From assembly GCF_013385825.1 (NCBI RefSeq), contig NZ_JACAPG010000006.1, forward strand, positions 395,364 to 459,363: a stretch of 64,000 nucleotides of DNA, read 5' to 3'. The DNA comes from Pseudomonas reactans (GTDB lineage: Bacteria > Pseudomonadota > Gammaproteobacteria > Pseudomonadales > Pseudomonadaceae). Of the stretch, positions 8,382-16,789 are shown in pieces. The stretch's first letter is position 1, and each line of letters begins with the position of its first letter. The translations under genes were made by a program, and so were the position numbers. The notes beneath the pieces are model-generated. The model had not been told where the DNA came from and searched no databases. It worked only from the letters and a program-made list of their open reading frames with translations.

Positions 8382-9689
8382 TCAGAGTTGATACTTCTCG
8401 CGCACCAGTGAGCCGATCCCCATGCGATCTAGAATGTGCATCGGGCACAGGATCGTGACGCGAACGGTTCCCGGCAACCTGCTGATTTCAATCGAACCGT
8501 TAAGCGTTGCGCGGTTGCGCACCTCATCCATCGACAGGCCCGTGACCGCCGCCGCGCGCTCCAGGCCGTTTTCCGTCGCCAGGTTGAGGTCGGCGCCGCT
8601 GCCGATAAAGGTAATGGGCCCGTTGTCTTCGATCTCGAATTGCCCCCAGCGCTCGCCCAATGCCTTGACGTGCAGCCGTTGCTCGGCGGTCATCGGACGG
8701 GCCATGGGCGGCAGGTCATCAAGGTTTTGCAGCAGGATCGGGCCGTCAAGGTTCAACCCCTTGATCACGTTGGCAGTGAGTTCGGTTTCGCCCGACACAT
8801 CGGTGGCATGCCCGGCAATTTCGCCGTTGCCTTGCTGGGCGTGCATATCGCCCATATAAACCCCGGCGCCGGGGACTCTCACCGGGCAAATCAGCACGCA
8901 ACCTTCACGTACCGAGTTGGTGTCCATATGCCCGTCGGTTTTCGCCGCATGCAGTTGGTCATGGGTCATGCCGTAGCGGTGGGGCGCGCCGACCAAGTAC
9001 TGGCCGAAGTCGGCACAGTTGTGGGAGTCCGGCAGGTCGCGTGAAGGCGTGGTGCCGATATTGCCCAGGAAAGGCCGCATGTGCGCGGCAAGGCCGGGGA
9101 TATCGGCGCGGGCCAGGGACAGAATCGAATGCTGGGCGGACATCTCCGGCAACGCCGCCATATCCGGTGCCTGGCCGGCGAGGCGGTCGGCGACCAACTG
9201 GTTCACGGTCAGGCTCACCTGATGCTCGGCATCGAACACGATTACGTAGCCATGGCTGAAACGAAACGCGCTGACCTCCGCACCGCAGGCGTTGCAACGA
9301 ATGGCGTCTGCGCCGATCCCCTCGACATGGCTGGCGGGATGCTCCTGCCCACAGTTGGAGCAGAACTTGGCGACAAAGGGATCGCCGTGATAGCGCCCCT
9401 CAACAAAGCGCATGACGCCTGACGAAGTGGCCAGCGACGTCACGCGCATGCGTTTGATCTTCAGGGCCACGGCGTCACCGACCTCTGCGCCGGCGATGAA
9501 TACGGGTTGAGTCACCTCATGGCCACCCTCAAATGCGGGCGTGATCATTGGGCCCCAACACCCCGGCGGAGTACCGGTGATAAGCGTGCCGCCATCGGCT
9601 AGCGGGCCGAGCATCTTCTGGCTGGGGCCGATGAGGCCATTGGTGTAGGTGTTGACGATCAGGCGATCAACCGGTGTTGAGTCGTGCAT
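8382..9689 (-). CDS. Acetamidase/formamidase-family protein with inserted zinc ribbon
   Basis: 435 residues, FmdA/AmdA family: cytoplasmic hydrolases releasing ammonia from formamide or acetamide-type substrates. Family features are the N-terminal HDSTPVDRL region, GCWGPM, PFLGNIGTTP, NCADFG, MGDMHAQQGNGEI and a C-terminal CPMHILDR segment. Unusually, residues 110-135 contain two CxxC pairs (CSNC and CNAC), a zinc-ribbon-like insertion. A clean GGAGAA ribosome site precedes the ATG. It converges on ldh with an 8 bp gap. The true amide is unknown; no amide transporter or partner is adjacent. Confidence 0.82.
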   Translation of the reverse strand: MHDSTPVDRLIVNTYTNGLIGPSQKMLGPLADGGTLITGTPPGCWGPMITPAFEGGHEVTQPVFIAGAEVGDAVALKIKRMRVTSLATSSGVMRFVEGRYHGDPFVAKFCSNCGQEHPASHVEGIGADAIRCNACGAEVSAFRFSHGYVIVFDAEHQVSLTVNQLVADRLAGQAPDMAALPEMSAQHSILSLARADIPGLAAHMRPFLGNIGTTPSRDLPDSHNCADFGQYLVGAPHRYGMTHDQLHAAKTDGHMDTNSVREGCVLICPVRVPGAGVYMGDMHAQQGNGEIAGHATDVSGETELTANVIKGLNLDGPILLQNLDDLPPMARPMTAEQRLHVKALGERWGQFEIEDNGPITFIGSGADLNLATENGLERAAAVTGLSMDEVRNRATLNGSIEISRLPGTVRVTILCPMHILDRMGIGSLVREKYQL

Positions 9690-9935
9690 TTTTATTCTCC
9701 GGGTCCTATGTGATTGAACCTTCGGTCACGGCGTATTGAACAGGGAAGGTTCAGGCAGGCCCAGTAGACCGGTGTTTTGTATCCCGGATATGTCGCGCGG
9801 GTGCGTTAATACACAGTGGTACATAACGAGGGGAGAGGAGGGTTTGTCAGCGTAAAAATCCTGATAGGGTTCTGAAGGCGGGCGCTTTTCGGTGTTTGCC
9901 CGCCATCGTTTTCCTACTTGCCGCGGAGAGTCTTC

Positions 9936-10649
9936 ATGTCCAATCAAGCAACAGCGCATTCCGTAACGTTCAAGCGTCCAGACGGCGCTGAGGTCAATGG
10001 CTACATGGCCAGCCCGGCTGTGCTGGAAGGCGCGCCGGCCATCGTATTAATTCAAGAGTGGTGGGGGCTTAACGAGCAGATCAAGGGCGTGGCCATCCGC
10101 CTGGCCGAGTGCGGTTACCGGGTGCTGGTGCCGGACCTTTATCGCGGCGCCTCGACCGTGGAAGAGGAAGAAGCCCATCACCTGATGGACAGCCTGGATT
10201 TTGGCGATGCGGTGTCCCAGGACATCACAGGCGCGGTGCGTTACCTGCAGGCCGACTCGAAAAAAGTGGGCGTGACCGGCTACTGCATGGGCGGGGCGTT
10301 GACGCTGTTGGCGCTCAATGCCATTCCGGAGCTGGCTGCGGGTGTGGTCTGGTATGGCTTCCCACCGCTTGAATACCTGGATGCGGCAAAAATCAAAGCA
10401 CCGCTGATTGGCCATTGGGGCACGCAGGATGCTTTTTTCAATATCGACACCGTCGCGAAACTGGAGTCAACGCTGCACGCGGCAGGTGTTGACGCTACGT
10501 TTTATCGCTACCTGGCCCGCCATGCCTTTGCCAATGAAACGGCGATCGGCCATGGCCGTATCCCCGACACGCAATACGACGCCGCATGGTCGCAATTGGC
10601 GTGGGACCGCACGTTGACCTTCTTCGGTAAAACCTTGTGGCAGGGGTAA
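9936..10649 (+). CDS. Dienelactone hydrolase family protein
   Basis: 237 residues, alpha/beta hydrolase of the DLH type. The Cys nucleophile is C117 in GYCMGG, the acid D165 in GTQDAFF and the base H196 in RHAFAN; the IQEWWGLNEQIK loop is the family signature. DLH enzymes open dienelactones in chlorocatechol routes, but isolated copies like this one act on unknown esters or lactones. I chose the ATG at 9936 (GGAGAG upstream) over a TTG at 9918. It is a single gene; the 246 bp before it, back to the formamidase start, contains no further gene I can support. Confidence 0.87.
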   Translation: MSNQATAHSVTFKRPDGAEVNGYMASPAVLEGAPAIVLIQEWWGLNEQIKGVAIRLAECGYRVLVPDLYRGASTVEEEEAHHLMDSLDFGDAVSQDITGAVRYLQADSKKVGVTGYCMGGALTLLALNAIPELAAGVVWYGFPPLEYLDAAKIKAPLIGHWGTQDAFFNIDTVAKLESTLHAAGVDATFYRYLARHAFANETAIGHGRIPDTQYDAAWSQLAWDRTLTFFGKTLWQG

Positions 10650-10697
10650 GGCGTGAATAGCCTTTGGTAAAACCATGAGTCGCCGGTCTGCCTGAAC

Positions 10698-10722
10698 CCG
10701 TTGGTTCACCCTGAATCAACGG
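10698..10722. terminator. Hairpin between dienelactone hydrolase and yebG
   Basis: An 11 bp stem (CCGTTGGTTCA with TGAATCAACGG, one G-T pair) and a 3-base loop lie between two convergent genes. There is no T tract on either side, so it may slow or process transcripts rather than be a classical terminator. Confidence 0.4.
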
Positions 10723-10741
10723 AGGCGGGCCGCCGGTCCTC

Positions 10742-11002
10742 TTACTCCGCCTCCGGCTGCCCGATCTCGGCCAGGGCGCTGGCGTTGTTCTTGAACGCTG
10801 CTGCAAAGGCGGCGCGGTTCTTGGCCATGAAAATACCGGCGTCTTCTGCCTGCTTTTCAGTCAAGCCTTCCACGTTTTTCAACAGGACATCCATCAGAGA
10901 CTCTGCCAGTTCAAGCATCTGGTCGTGTGCGTCGGCAAGTTTGCGATCCACGAATGTAGTCTCCAAGTCGCGGGTACTGCGATACAGGGTTTCAACAGCC
11001 AT
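10742..11002 (-). CDS. yebG: YebG, DNA-damage-inducible SOS protein
   Basis: 86 residues. The N-terminus MAVETLYRSTRD and the following F-x-x-x-K-x-A-D-A-x-D-x-M-L pattern match E. coli YebG, a small SOS-regulon protein of unknown mechanism. The C-terminal half (GIFMAKNRAAFAAAFKNNAS) fits the same family. A textbook LexA box lies 68 bp upstream, which independently supports the call. The protein is cytoplasmic and acidic. It converges with the dienelactone hydrolase gene. Confidence 0.88.
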   Translation of the reverse strand: MAVETLYRSTRDLETTFVDRKLADAHDQMLELAESLMDVLLKNVEGLTEKQAEDAGIFMAKNRAAFAAAFKNNASALAEIGQPEAE

Positions 11003-11069
11003 TTTTTGGCCTCGTCATCAGGGTGCAGTAGTGAAGGGGAGTAGCCCTTGTGTTCGGGTGTTGCTGGAA

Positions 11070-11089
11070 TGCTGTATTTATATACAGTA
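11070..11089 (-). promoter_or_regulatory. LexA (SOS) box of yebG
   Basis: CTGT-ATTTATAT-ACAG at 11072-11087 matches the LexA consensus CTGT-N8-ACAG with an AT-rich spacer. It is 68 bp upstream of the yebG start and shows which SOS motif this organism uses. The remaining intergenic sequence to 11276 shows no other site that I can support. Confidence 0.88.
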
Positions 11090-11276
11090 AAAAGGTTAAG
11101 CCAAACCATCGAGTTTGGATAGCAGTTTTTTAATGTAGCCCGTAAATACAGGTTTGGAGTGCCTCATGTCACCCCGCCATCATCTTATACCTGCCCCTGG
11201 CCTTTTTTCTGCATGCAGAACAACCGTCACGTCCAACCCGCATTATCCGGTCGAGTCGACCTAAGGAAGCATCATC

Positions 11277-11765
11277 GTGAAGATCAATTGGGCCGAAAGG
11301 CTACGCCAGCAAGTGCACGGGCTGGCCGAATCCCTGGGTAACCTGTTCGTCGAGTCGTTCCACTACCTGGCGCTGTTCGCCATTGGTGCGGTGACGGCCT
11401 GGGCGGCGGTGATGGAGTTTCTGGGGATGTTGGAGAACGGGCACATCAAGATCGATGACATCTTGCTGTTGTTCATCTACCTGGAATTGGGTGCGATGGT
11501 CGGGATTTATTTCAAGACCAACCACATGCCGGTGCGGTTCCTGATCTACGTGGCGATCACCGCGCTGACGCGCCTGCTGATCTCCAACGTGTCGCACCAC
11601 AACCCGCCGGACGTGGGAATCATCTACCTGTGCGGTGGGATTCTGCTGTTGGCGTTCGCGATTCTGGTGGTGCGCTACGCCTCGTCGGCCTTCCCTTCGG
11701 TGAAGGTTGAAGGCCCGCGCCGTAAGGGCGAGACGAGCCTGGAAACCGAGAAGGGCGAGCTTTAA
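11277..11765 (+). CDS. psiE: PsiE-family inner-membrane protein
   Basis: 162 residues starting at GTG (AAGGA upstream). Four hydrophobic segments and the motif VESFHYLALFAIGAVTAW, plus FIYLELGAMVGIYFK and PVRFLIYVAITALTRL, identify the phosphate-starvation-inducible PsiE family. The family's molecular function is unknown; it is an integral inner-membrane protein. No obvious Pho box was seen in the 190 bp upstream. The stop overlaps the end of the convergent DUF3509 gene. Confidence 0.85.
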   Translation: MKINWAERLRQQVHGLAESLGNLFVESFHYLALFAIGAVTAWAAVMEFLGMLENGHIKIDDILLLFIYLELGAMVGIYFKTNHMPVRFLIYVAITALTRLLISNVSHHNPPDVGIIYLCGGILLLAFAILVVRYASSAFPSVKVEGPRRKGETSLETEKGEL

Positions 11766-12076
11766 AGCCCGACGCTGAACGGCAGGGCGCGGGTGGGCGG
11801 TCGCTGCAGGACTTTGTGATCGCCATCCGTCATCACCGCCAGGATCTCCATGGCGCTGTGGCCCTGTTCGATGGCAATGCCGAACTGGATGCTTTGCACC
11901 AAGCGTTTAAGCCGCTTTGGATCATTGCGCTGTTCGGCGCTGATCATGCGCTTGGCCACTACGCCTTGCTCGTTCGAGAGGGTCAGCATGATGCTGCCGT
12001 CCAGCCGTTGGATGCTCAAGTTGACGCGGTATTCAGGGGTGAAGGTGTCGGTGATGATCTGAAAAGGATTGTCCAT
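11762..12076 (-). CDS. DUF3509 protein
   Basis: 104 residues from the ATG at 12076 (MDNPFQIITDTFTPEYRVNL); a longer start at 12109 is possible but lacks the family N-terminus. It matches the Pseudomonas-restricted DUF3509 family: small cytoplasmic proteins with an LSIQRLDGSIMLTL strand pair and the conserved region RLVQSIQFGIAIEQG. Function is unknown. It converges on psiE with a 4 bp overlap. Confidence 0.72.
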   Translation of the reverse strand: MDNPFQIITDTFTPEYRVNLSIQRLDGSIMLTLSNEQGVVAKRMISAEQRNDPKRLKRLVQSIQFGIAIEQGHSAMEILAVMTDGDHKVLQRPPTRALPFSVGL

Positions 12077-12248
12077 GATGCGTACCGCCTGATAAGAACA
12101 TGCAGTCATTGACGACCGGTGTCGGGATTAGTTCGCGTTTCTTGACCATCGGCCACTCCGTCGCTGAGGTTTTCACAAGGTCCGTTTCCCTCTACAGCTG
12201 TACAGCAAAGGCCGTGCCGCATAAGGCGCCGAGCCGTTATTGCGGGAC

Positions 12249-12280
12249 AAAAAAAGGCGAACCGAGGTTCGCCTTTTTGT
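12249..12280. terminator. Rho-independent terminator after sdaC
   Basis: AAAAAGGCGAACC pairs with GGTTCGCCTTTTT around a tiny loop; A and T tracts on both sides allow termination in either direction. It lies 14 bp beyond the sdaC stop on the minus strand. The rest of 12077-12293 shows nothing I can support. Confidence 0.85.
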
Positions 12281-12293
12281 TGGGTGATCTATT

Positions 12294-13580
12294 TCAGGGC
12301 AGTACCGAGAAAACGATCGCAGACAGCGCAATCAGCCCAATCACTACTACAAATACATTCGACACCTGGCCCGAATACTGACGCAGCGATGGCACGCGAC
12401 GAATGGCGTACATCGGCATCAGGAACAGCAGGCACGCGATGATCGGCCCGCCCATGGTTTCGATCATGCCCAGGATGCTTGGGTTGAAGGTGGCCACGGC
12501 CCAGCAGGTCAGCACCATGAACAGCGCCGTGCAGCGTTCCAGCCATTTGGCCGACATCGAACGGTTGCGCCCGCGCAGGGATTTGACGATCAAGCCCTGG
12601 AAACCTTCGCTGGCGCCGATGTAGTGGCCGAGGAAGGATTTGGTGATAGCTACCAGCGCAATCAACGGTGCGGCGTAGGCGATCACCGGCGTCTGGAAGT
12701 GGTTGGCCAGGTAGGACAGGATCGAGATGTTCTGCGCCTTGGCCGCTGCCAGGTCGGCTGGCGACAGTGCCAGTACGCAGCTGAAGCAGAAGAACATCAC
12801 GGTCAGCACCATCATTCCGTGGGCCGTGGCCAGGATGCCGCTGCTTTTGCGTTCGGCCTGGGCGCCGTACACGCGTTTCTGGTCGACGGCGAAGGCGGAG
12901 ATGATCGGCGAATGGTTGAAGGAAAATACCATCACCGGAATCGCTAGCCACAAGGTTTTGAAGAACAGTGGCATAGGCATGCCCTCCCCGGCGGAGGCGA
13001 AGAATGCACCATTCCAGTTGGGGATCAGGCTGAAGGCCAGCAACAGCAGGGCGGCGACGAACGGGTACACCAGGACGCTCATGGCCTTGACGATCACGCC
13101 CTGGCCGCAGCGCACGATGGCCATCAGGCCAAGGATCAGCACCAGCGACAGGATCGCCCGAGGCGGTGGGGCCATGTGCAGTTGGTGTTCCATGAAACTG
13201 CCCAGGGTGTTGGTCAGCGCCACGCTGTACACCAGCAGGATCGGGAAGATGGCGAAGAAATACAGCAGGGTGATCAGCTTGCCTGCGCCGACGCCGAAGT
13301 GCTCTTCGACTACTTCGGTGATGTCACCGGATTTGCCTGACAGCACAAAACGCGTCAGCCCACGGTGGGCGAAGAAGGTCATTGGGAAGGCCAGCAGGGC
13401 CAGTAAGATCAACGGCCAGAAGCCGCCGACGCCGGCATTGATCGGCAGGAACAAAGTGCCGGCACCGATGGCGGTGCCGTAGAGGCCAAGCATCCAGGTG
13501 GTGTCGTGTTTGGTCCAGCCGGTGGTCACGGTTGTTTCGGCAGCGGGATTTTCTACGGCAGGTGTACGTACATCGGTCAT
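12294..13580 (-). CDS. sdaC: Serine/threonine permease, HAAAP family
   Basis: 428 residues with about 11 transmembrane segments. The N-terminal GLYGTAIGAGTLFLPINAG is the signature of the hydroxy/aromatic amino acid permease family, and SdaC/TdcC-like features continue (FNHSPIISAF). It probably co-transports L-serine with H+. I use the ATG at 13580, which has a GAGG site, rather than the in-frame start at 13616. It lies 60 bp downstream of sdaA on the same strand, so uptake and deamination of serine are encoded together; a terminator follows. Confidence 0.88.
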   Translation of the reverse strand: MTDVRTPAVENPAAETTVTTGWTKHDTTWMLGLYGTAIGAGTLFLPINAGVGGFWPLILLALLAFPMTFFAHRGLTRFVLSGKSGDITEVVEEHFGVGAGKLITLLYFFAIFPILLVYSVALTNTLGSFMEHQLHMAPPPRAILSLVLILGLMAIVRCGQGVIVKAMSVLVYPFVAALLLLAFSLIPNWNGAFFASAGEGMPMPLFFKTLWLAIPVMVFSFNHSPIISAFAVDQKRVYGAQAERKSSGILATAHGMMVLTVMFFCFSCVLALSPADLAAAKAQNISILSYLANHFQTPVIAYAAPLIALVAITKSFLGHYIGASEGFQGLIVKSLRGRNRSMSAKWLERCTALFMVLTCWAVATFNPSILGMIETMGGPIIACLLFLMPMYAIRRVPSLRQYSGQVSNVFVVVIGLIALSAIVFSVLP

Positions 13581-13640
13581 CGTTATTGCCTCGTTATTAT
13601 TTTTGCGCGGGCTCACGTTGGGGCGATCAGGGAATGCTCC

Positions 13641-15017
13641 TCAGCACTCCACCCAGCTCACGGCCAGGCCGCCCCGTGAAGTTTCTTTGTATTTGTCATG
13701 CATGTCGGCGCCGGTATCGCGCATGGTGCGGATCACCCGGTCGAGAGAAATGAAGTGTTTGCCGTCACCGCGCAGGGCCATTTGCGTGGCGTTGATCGCC
13801 TTGACCGCTGCGATGGCATTGCGCTCGATGCACGGCACCTGTACCAGGCCGCCGACCGGGTCGCAGGTGAGGCCGAGGTTGTGTTCCAGGCCGATTTCGG
13901 CGGCGTTTTCCAGTTGCTCTGGAGTAGCGCCCAAAATATCGGCGAGCCCTGCTGCAGCCATGGCGCAGGCCGAACCCACCTCACCCTGGCAGCCAACTTC
14001 GGCGCCGGAAATCGAGGCGTTTTTCTTGCAGAGGATGCCGACTGCCGCAGCGGCCAGGAAGAAATTGACTACGTCATCGTCAGACGCGTCGGCGTTGAAC
14101 TTCATGTAGTAATGCAGCACCGCCGGGATGATTCCTGCCGCGCCGTTGGTCGGCGCGGTGACCATGCGCCCACCGGCCGCGTTTTCTTCGTTAACGGCGA
14201 GGGCGAACAGGTTGACCCACTCCATGGCCGACAGGGTCGACGTGATGACATTCGGCTTACCGATTTCCAGCAGGCTGCGGTGCAATTTTGCCGCGCGACG
14301 GGGCACGTCCAGACCGCCCGGCAGGATGCCTTCATCGCGCAGGCCCTGCTCCACGCATTCGCGCATCACCGACCAGATATGCAACAGGCCACTGCGGATG
14401 TCGGCGTCGCTGCGCCACGCGCGTTCGTTGGCCATCATCAGTTCGGAAACCCGCAGGCCGTGCTTGTTGCACAAGGCCAGCAGTTCTACGGCGCTGGAAA
14501 AGTCGTAGGGCAATTGCACATCGCTGGTCGGCGCAATGCCCGAGGCCGCTTCCGCCGCTTCGATGATGAAACCGCCGCCCACCGAGTAATAGGTTTGCTC
14601 GCTCAGCAGGCCGTTTTCGCCGTAGGCGTGCAGGGACATGGCGTTGGGGTGGTAGGGCAGGCTTTCGTCCAGCAGTAGGAGATCGTGCTTCCAGTTGAAG
14701 GCAATGTCCTGCTGACCTGCGAGAAGCAGTCGGCCGGATTCGCGCAGTTGCTGGATACGTGCGTTGATCGAGGTGGGGTCGACCCGGTCCGGCCATTCGC
14801 CCATCAGGCCCATCACGCAGGCGCGGTCGGTGGCATGGCCGACACCGGTGGCGGACAGCGAGCCATACAGACGCACTTCCACACGGCGAGTGTCGCTCAG
14901 CAGGTGTTGGTCGATCAGGGTCTGGGCAAAGGTCGCCGCCGCCCGCATCGGGCCGACGGTGTGGGAGCTGGAAGGGCCGATGCCCACTTTGAATAGATCG
15001 AAAACACTGATAGCCAT
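13641..15017 (-). CDS. sdaA: L-serine ammonia-lyase, iron-sulfur type
   Basis: 458 residues, single-chain bacterial L-serine dehydratase converting L-serine to pyruvate and ammonia. The N-terminal beta domain begins [20 protein letters not shown]; the C-terminal alpha domain contains [33 protein letters not shown] and [17 protein letters not shown], the cysteines of the last regions being iron-sulfur ligands. First gene of a likely sdaA-sdaC operon; a LysR gene is divergent. Pseudomonas genomes often carry two copies, so the symbol could be sdaB elsewhere. Confidence 0.95.
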   Translation of the reverse strand: MAISVFDLFKVGIGPSSSHTVGPMRAAATFAQTLIDQHLLSDTRRVEVRLYGSLSATGVGHATDRACVMGLMGEWPDRVDPTSINARIQQLRESGRLLLAGQQDIAFNWKHDLLLLDESLPYHPNAMSLHAYGENGLLSEQTYYSVGGGFIIEAAEAASGIAPTSDVQLPYDFSSAVELLALCNKHGLRVSELMMANERAWRSDADIRSGLLHIWSVMRECVEQGLRDEGILPGGLDVPRRAAKLHRSLLEIGKPNVITSTLSAMEWVNLFALAVNEENAAGGRMVTAPTNGAAGIIPAVLHYYMKFNADASDDDVVNFFLAAAAVGILCKKNASISGAEVGCQGEVGSACAMAAAGLADILGATPEQLENAAEIGLEHNLGLTCDPVGGLVQVPCIERNAIAAVKAINATQMALRGDGKHFISLDRVIRTMRDTGADMHDKYKETSRGGLAVSWVEC

Positions 15018-15154
15018 GCTAAAGCCTTACAAGCAATGGAGTAGAAATCGCTGCCATGTTTTGTAGGACGAGCGGAATTGGCGTGATACTGAGCCTCTGG
15101 AACGGCACTGACCAACGAATTATCCTAAGACACCCTTTAGCAGGACTAAACGCT

Positions 15155-16102
15155 ATGACCCGGCCCCTTCATGGCCAGACGTATGTCTGGCTGCACGTTT
15201 TTTCCTGTGCTGCGCGGCATTTGTCGTTCACTCGCTGCGCCGAGGAACTGCACATCACGCCAGGCGCGGTGAGCCAGCAAATCCGCCAGTTGGAGGAGCG
15301 ATTGGGTTTCCGTTTGTTTCATCGGCGCGCGCGGGGGGTGGAGTTGAGTGCCGAGGGGCAGCGATTGGCGACAACGGTAGGGGAGGCCTACGGCAGCATC
15401 GACGCGGAGTTGCAGCGCCTGGACGCGGGGATGATCAGTGGCACCCTGCGCCTGCGCTCGATCCCGTCGTTTCTTGGCAAGTGGCTGACCCCTCGGTTAC
15501 CGCGCTTGCAGCAGCGCTTTCCGGATATCCAATTGCGTATGGTCGCCGAGGACAGCAGCATCGCCCTGCATGAGGGGGACTTCGACCTGGCCATTGACCT
15601 GAACGACGGCAGCTACCCTGGCCTGTTATCCACAGCCCTGCTGGACGAACAGATTTTCCCCGTCTGCGCCCCGAGCCTGCTGCGCGGCCGGCCACCGCTG
15701 CATGGCCCCGCTGACCTGGTGCATTTCCCACTGCTGCACGACATCACCGCCTGGCGTGGGAGTTATGAGTACGCCGAGTGGGAGTTTTACCTGAATGCTA
15801 TCGGCTATCACGACGCCGACGTACGGCGCGGGCATACCTTCAACCGTAACCACCTGACCATCGAAGCCGCCATCGCCGGCATGGGCGTGGCCATTGCGCG
15901 GCGCACCTTGCTCAACGATGAGCTGGAGCGTGGCACCTTGATCGTGCCCTTCGGCCTGGCTGTGCCTAACCACAAACGTTACGTGTTGCTGTATGCGCCA
16001 GGCGCACTGAGCCACCCGGGCGTACGCGCGGTGCACGATTGGTTGGTTGAAGAAGCAGGGATTTTCCGCGGATTGCACCCGTTGGGAGAGGGGCAATTGT
16101 GA
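15155..16102 (+). CDS. LysR-family regulator, likely of serine catabolism
   Basis: 315 residues. The N-terminal winged helix (about residues 10-70: FTRCAEELHITPGAVSQQIRQLE) and the following GcvA-like periplasmic-binding fold identify a LysR regulator; the region FPLLHDITAWRGSYEYAEWEFY is GcvA-like. It is divergent from sdaA with a 137 bp gap, so sdaA-sdaC is the natural target and serine or glycine a possible effector. I chose the ATG at 15155 (AGGA upstream) rather than 15056, which would add an atypical leader. Confidence 0.85.
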   Translation: MTRPLHGQTYVWLHVFSCAARHLSFTRCAEELHITPGAVSQQIRQLEERLGFRLFHRRARGVELSAEGQRLATTVGEAYGSIDAELQRLDAGMISGTLRLRSIPSFLGKWLTPRLPRLQQRFPDIQLRMVAEDSSIALHEGDFDLAIDLNDGSYPGLLSTALLDEQIFPVCAPSLLRGRPPLHGPADLVHFPLLHDITAWRGSYEYAEWEFYLNAIGYHDADVRRGHTFNRNHLTIEAAIAGMGVAIARRTLLNDELERGTLIVPFGLAVPNHKRYVLLYAPGALSHPGVRAVHDWLVEEAGIFRGLHPLGEGQL

Positions 16103-16210
16103 GGTTGGCTGGGCATAAGAAGATGTAACCAACTCCCCACCCTAACAGCGTTTTTGCTCGTAGTCAGACTTAATTTGTAATGTGGGATTTATCTTTGCAA
16201 AGGGGTTGAA

Positions 16211-16239
16211 TTGTTCTGCTGACTGCTCAATTGTGTAAT
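16211..16239 (+). promoter_or_regulatory. Candidate sigma-70 promoter of the HPF-like gene
   Basis: TTGTTC at 16211 and TGTAAT at 16234 are separated by 17 bp, about 75 bp before the start of the ribosome-associated protein gene. Prediction from consensus only. The rest of 16103-16314 shows no gene. Confidence 0.4.
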
Positions 16240-16314
16240 CAAGAGGTCATGGTTTCACCGACCCGGTGTTGCAGTTGTGACCTCTCGCGAGCTAGCTGAA
16301 ATAAGGGAAGAACT

Positions 16315-16725
16315 ATGCAAATCCAAGTCAATAGCGATAACCATATTGAAGGCAGCATCCGACTGGAGGAGTGGGTACGTACTACCATTGAGAGCACGCT
16401 CGAACGTTACGAAGAAGACCTGACCCGAGTGGAGGTCTACCTGCGGGATGAGAACGGCGACAAGCCCGGTCCCCACGATTTAAGTTGCCGCCTGGAAGCG
16501 CGGCCAAAAGGCCATCAACCGCTGTCCGTGCAGCATAAAGCCGATACCCTGGAACAGGCGATCGACGGTGCGGCGACCAAGCTGGACCATGCGTTGGAAC
16601 ATCTGTTCGGCAAACTGCAAGGCAAGCCACGCGCTGCCGGGAAAAACCAGCCGACCACCAAAGTCAACGAAGATGAGCTTGAGCAGGAGTTTCTGGAAAA
16701 AGAACGCGCCGTGTTCAACGGCTGA
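16315..16725 (+). CDS. HPF/RaiA-family ribosome-associated protein
   Basis: 136 residues. The N-terminal S30AE/sigma-54 modulation domain (MQIQVNSDNHIEGSIRL, then an ERYEEDLTRVEVYLRDENG strand-helix region and a long second helix ALEHLFGKLQGK) is that of short ribosome-hibernation factors that bind the small subunit and block translation in stationary phase. It has a short charged tail. This copy is not beside rpoN, where the main hpf gene of Pseudomonas sits, so it is probably a second paralogue. The ribosome site is AAGGGAAG. A strong terminator follows 20 bp after the stop. Confidence 0.82.
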   Translation: MQIQVNSDNHIEGSIRLEEWVRTTIESTLERYEEDLTRVEVYLRDENGDKPGPHDLSCRLEARPKGHQPLSVQHKADTLEQAIDGAATKLDHALEHLFGKLQGKPRAAGKNQPTTKVNEDELEQEFLEKERAVFNG

Positions 16726-16746
16726 TAGCTTTCTCACGCTCCACTA

Positions 16747-16776
16747 AAAACGGGCCTGCATTTGCAGGCCCGTTTT
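16747..16776. terminator. Bidirectional terminator between HPF-like gene and fecA
   Basis: AAAACGGGCCTGCA and TGCAGGCCCGTTTT form a perfect 14 bp stem with a 2-base loop, with A/T runs on each side. It serves both convergent genes. Confidence 0.9.
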
Positions 16777-16789
16777 CGTTTGAGTGGCG

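Noticed and set aside
9726..9959. 77-codon minus-strand frame upstream of the formamidase
   Set aside because: Overlaps the dienelactone hydrolase start, has no ribosome site and no recognisable product.
12190..12215. TACAGCTGTACAG stretch as a LexA box
   Set aside because: The half sites overlap with no 8 bp spacer.
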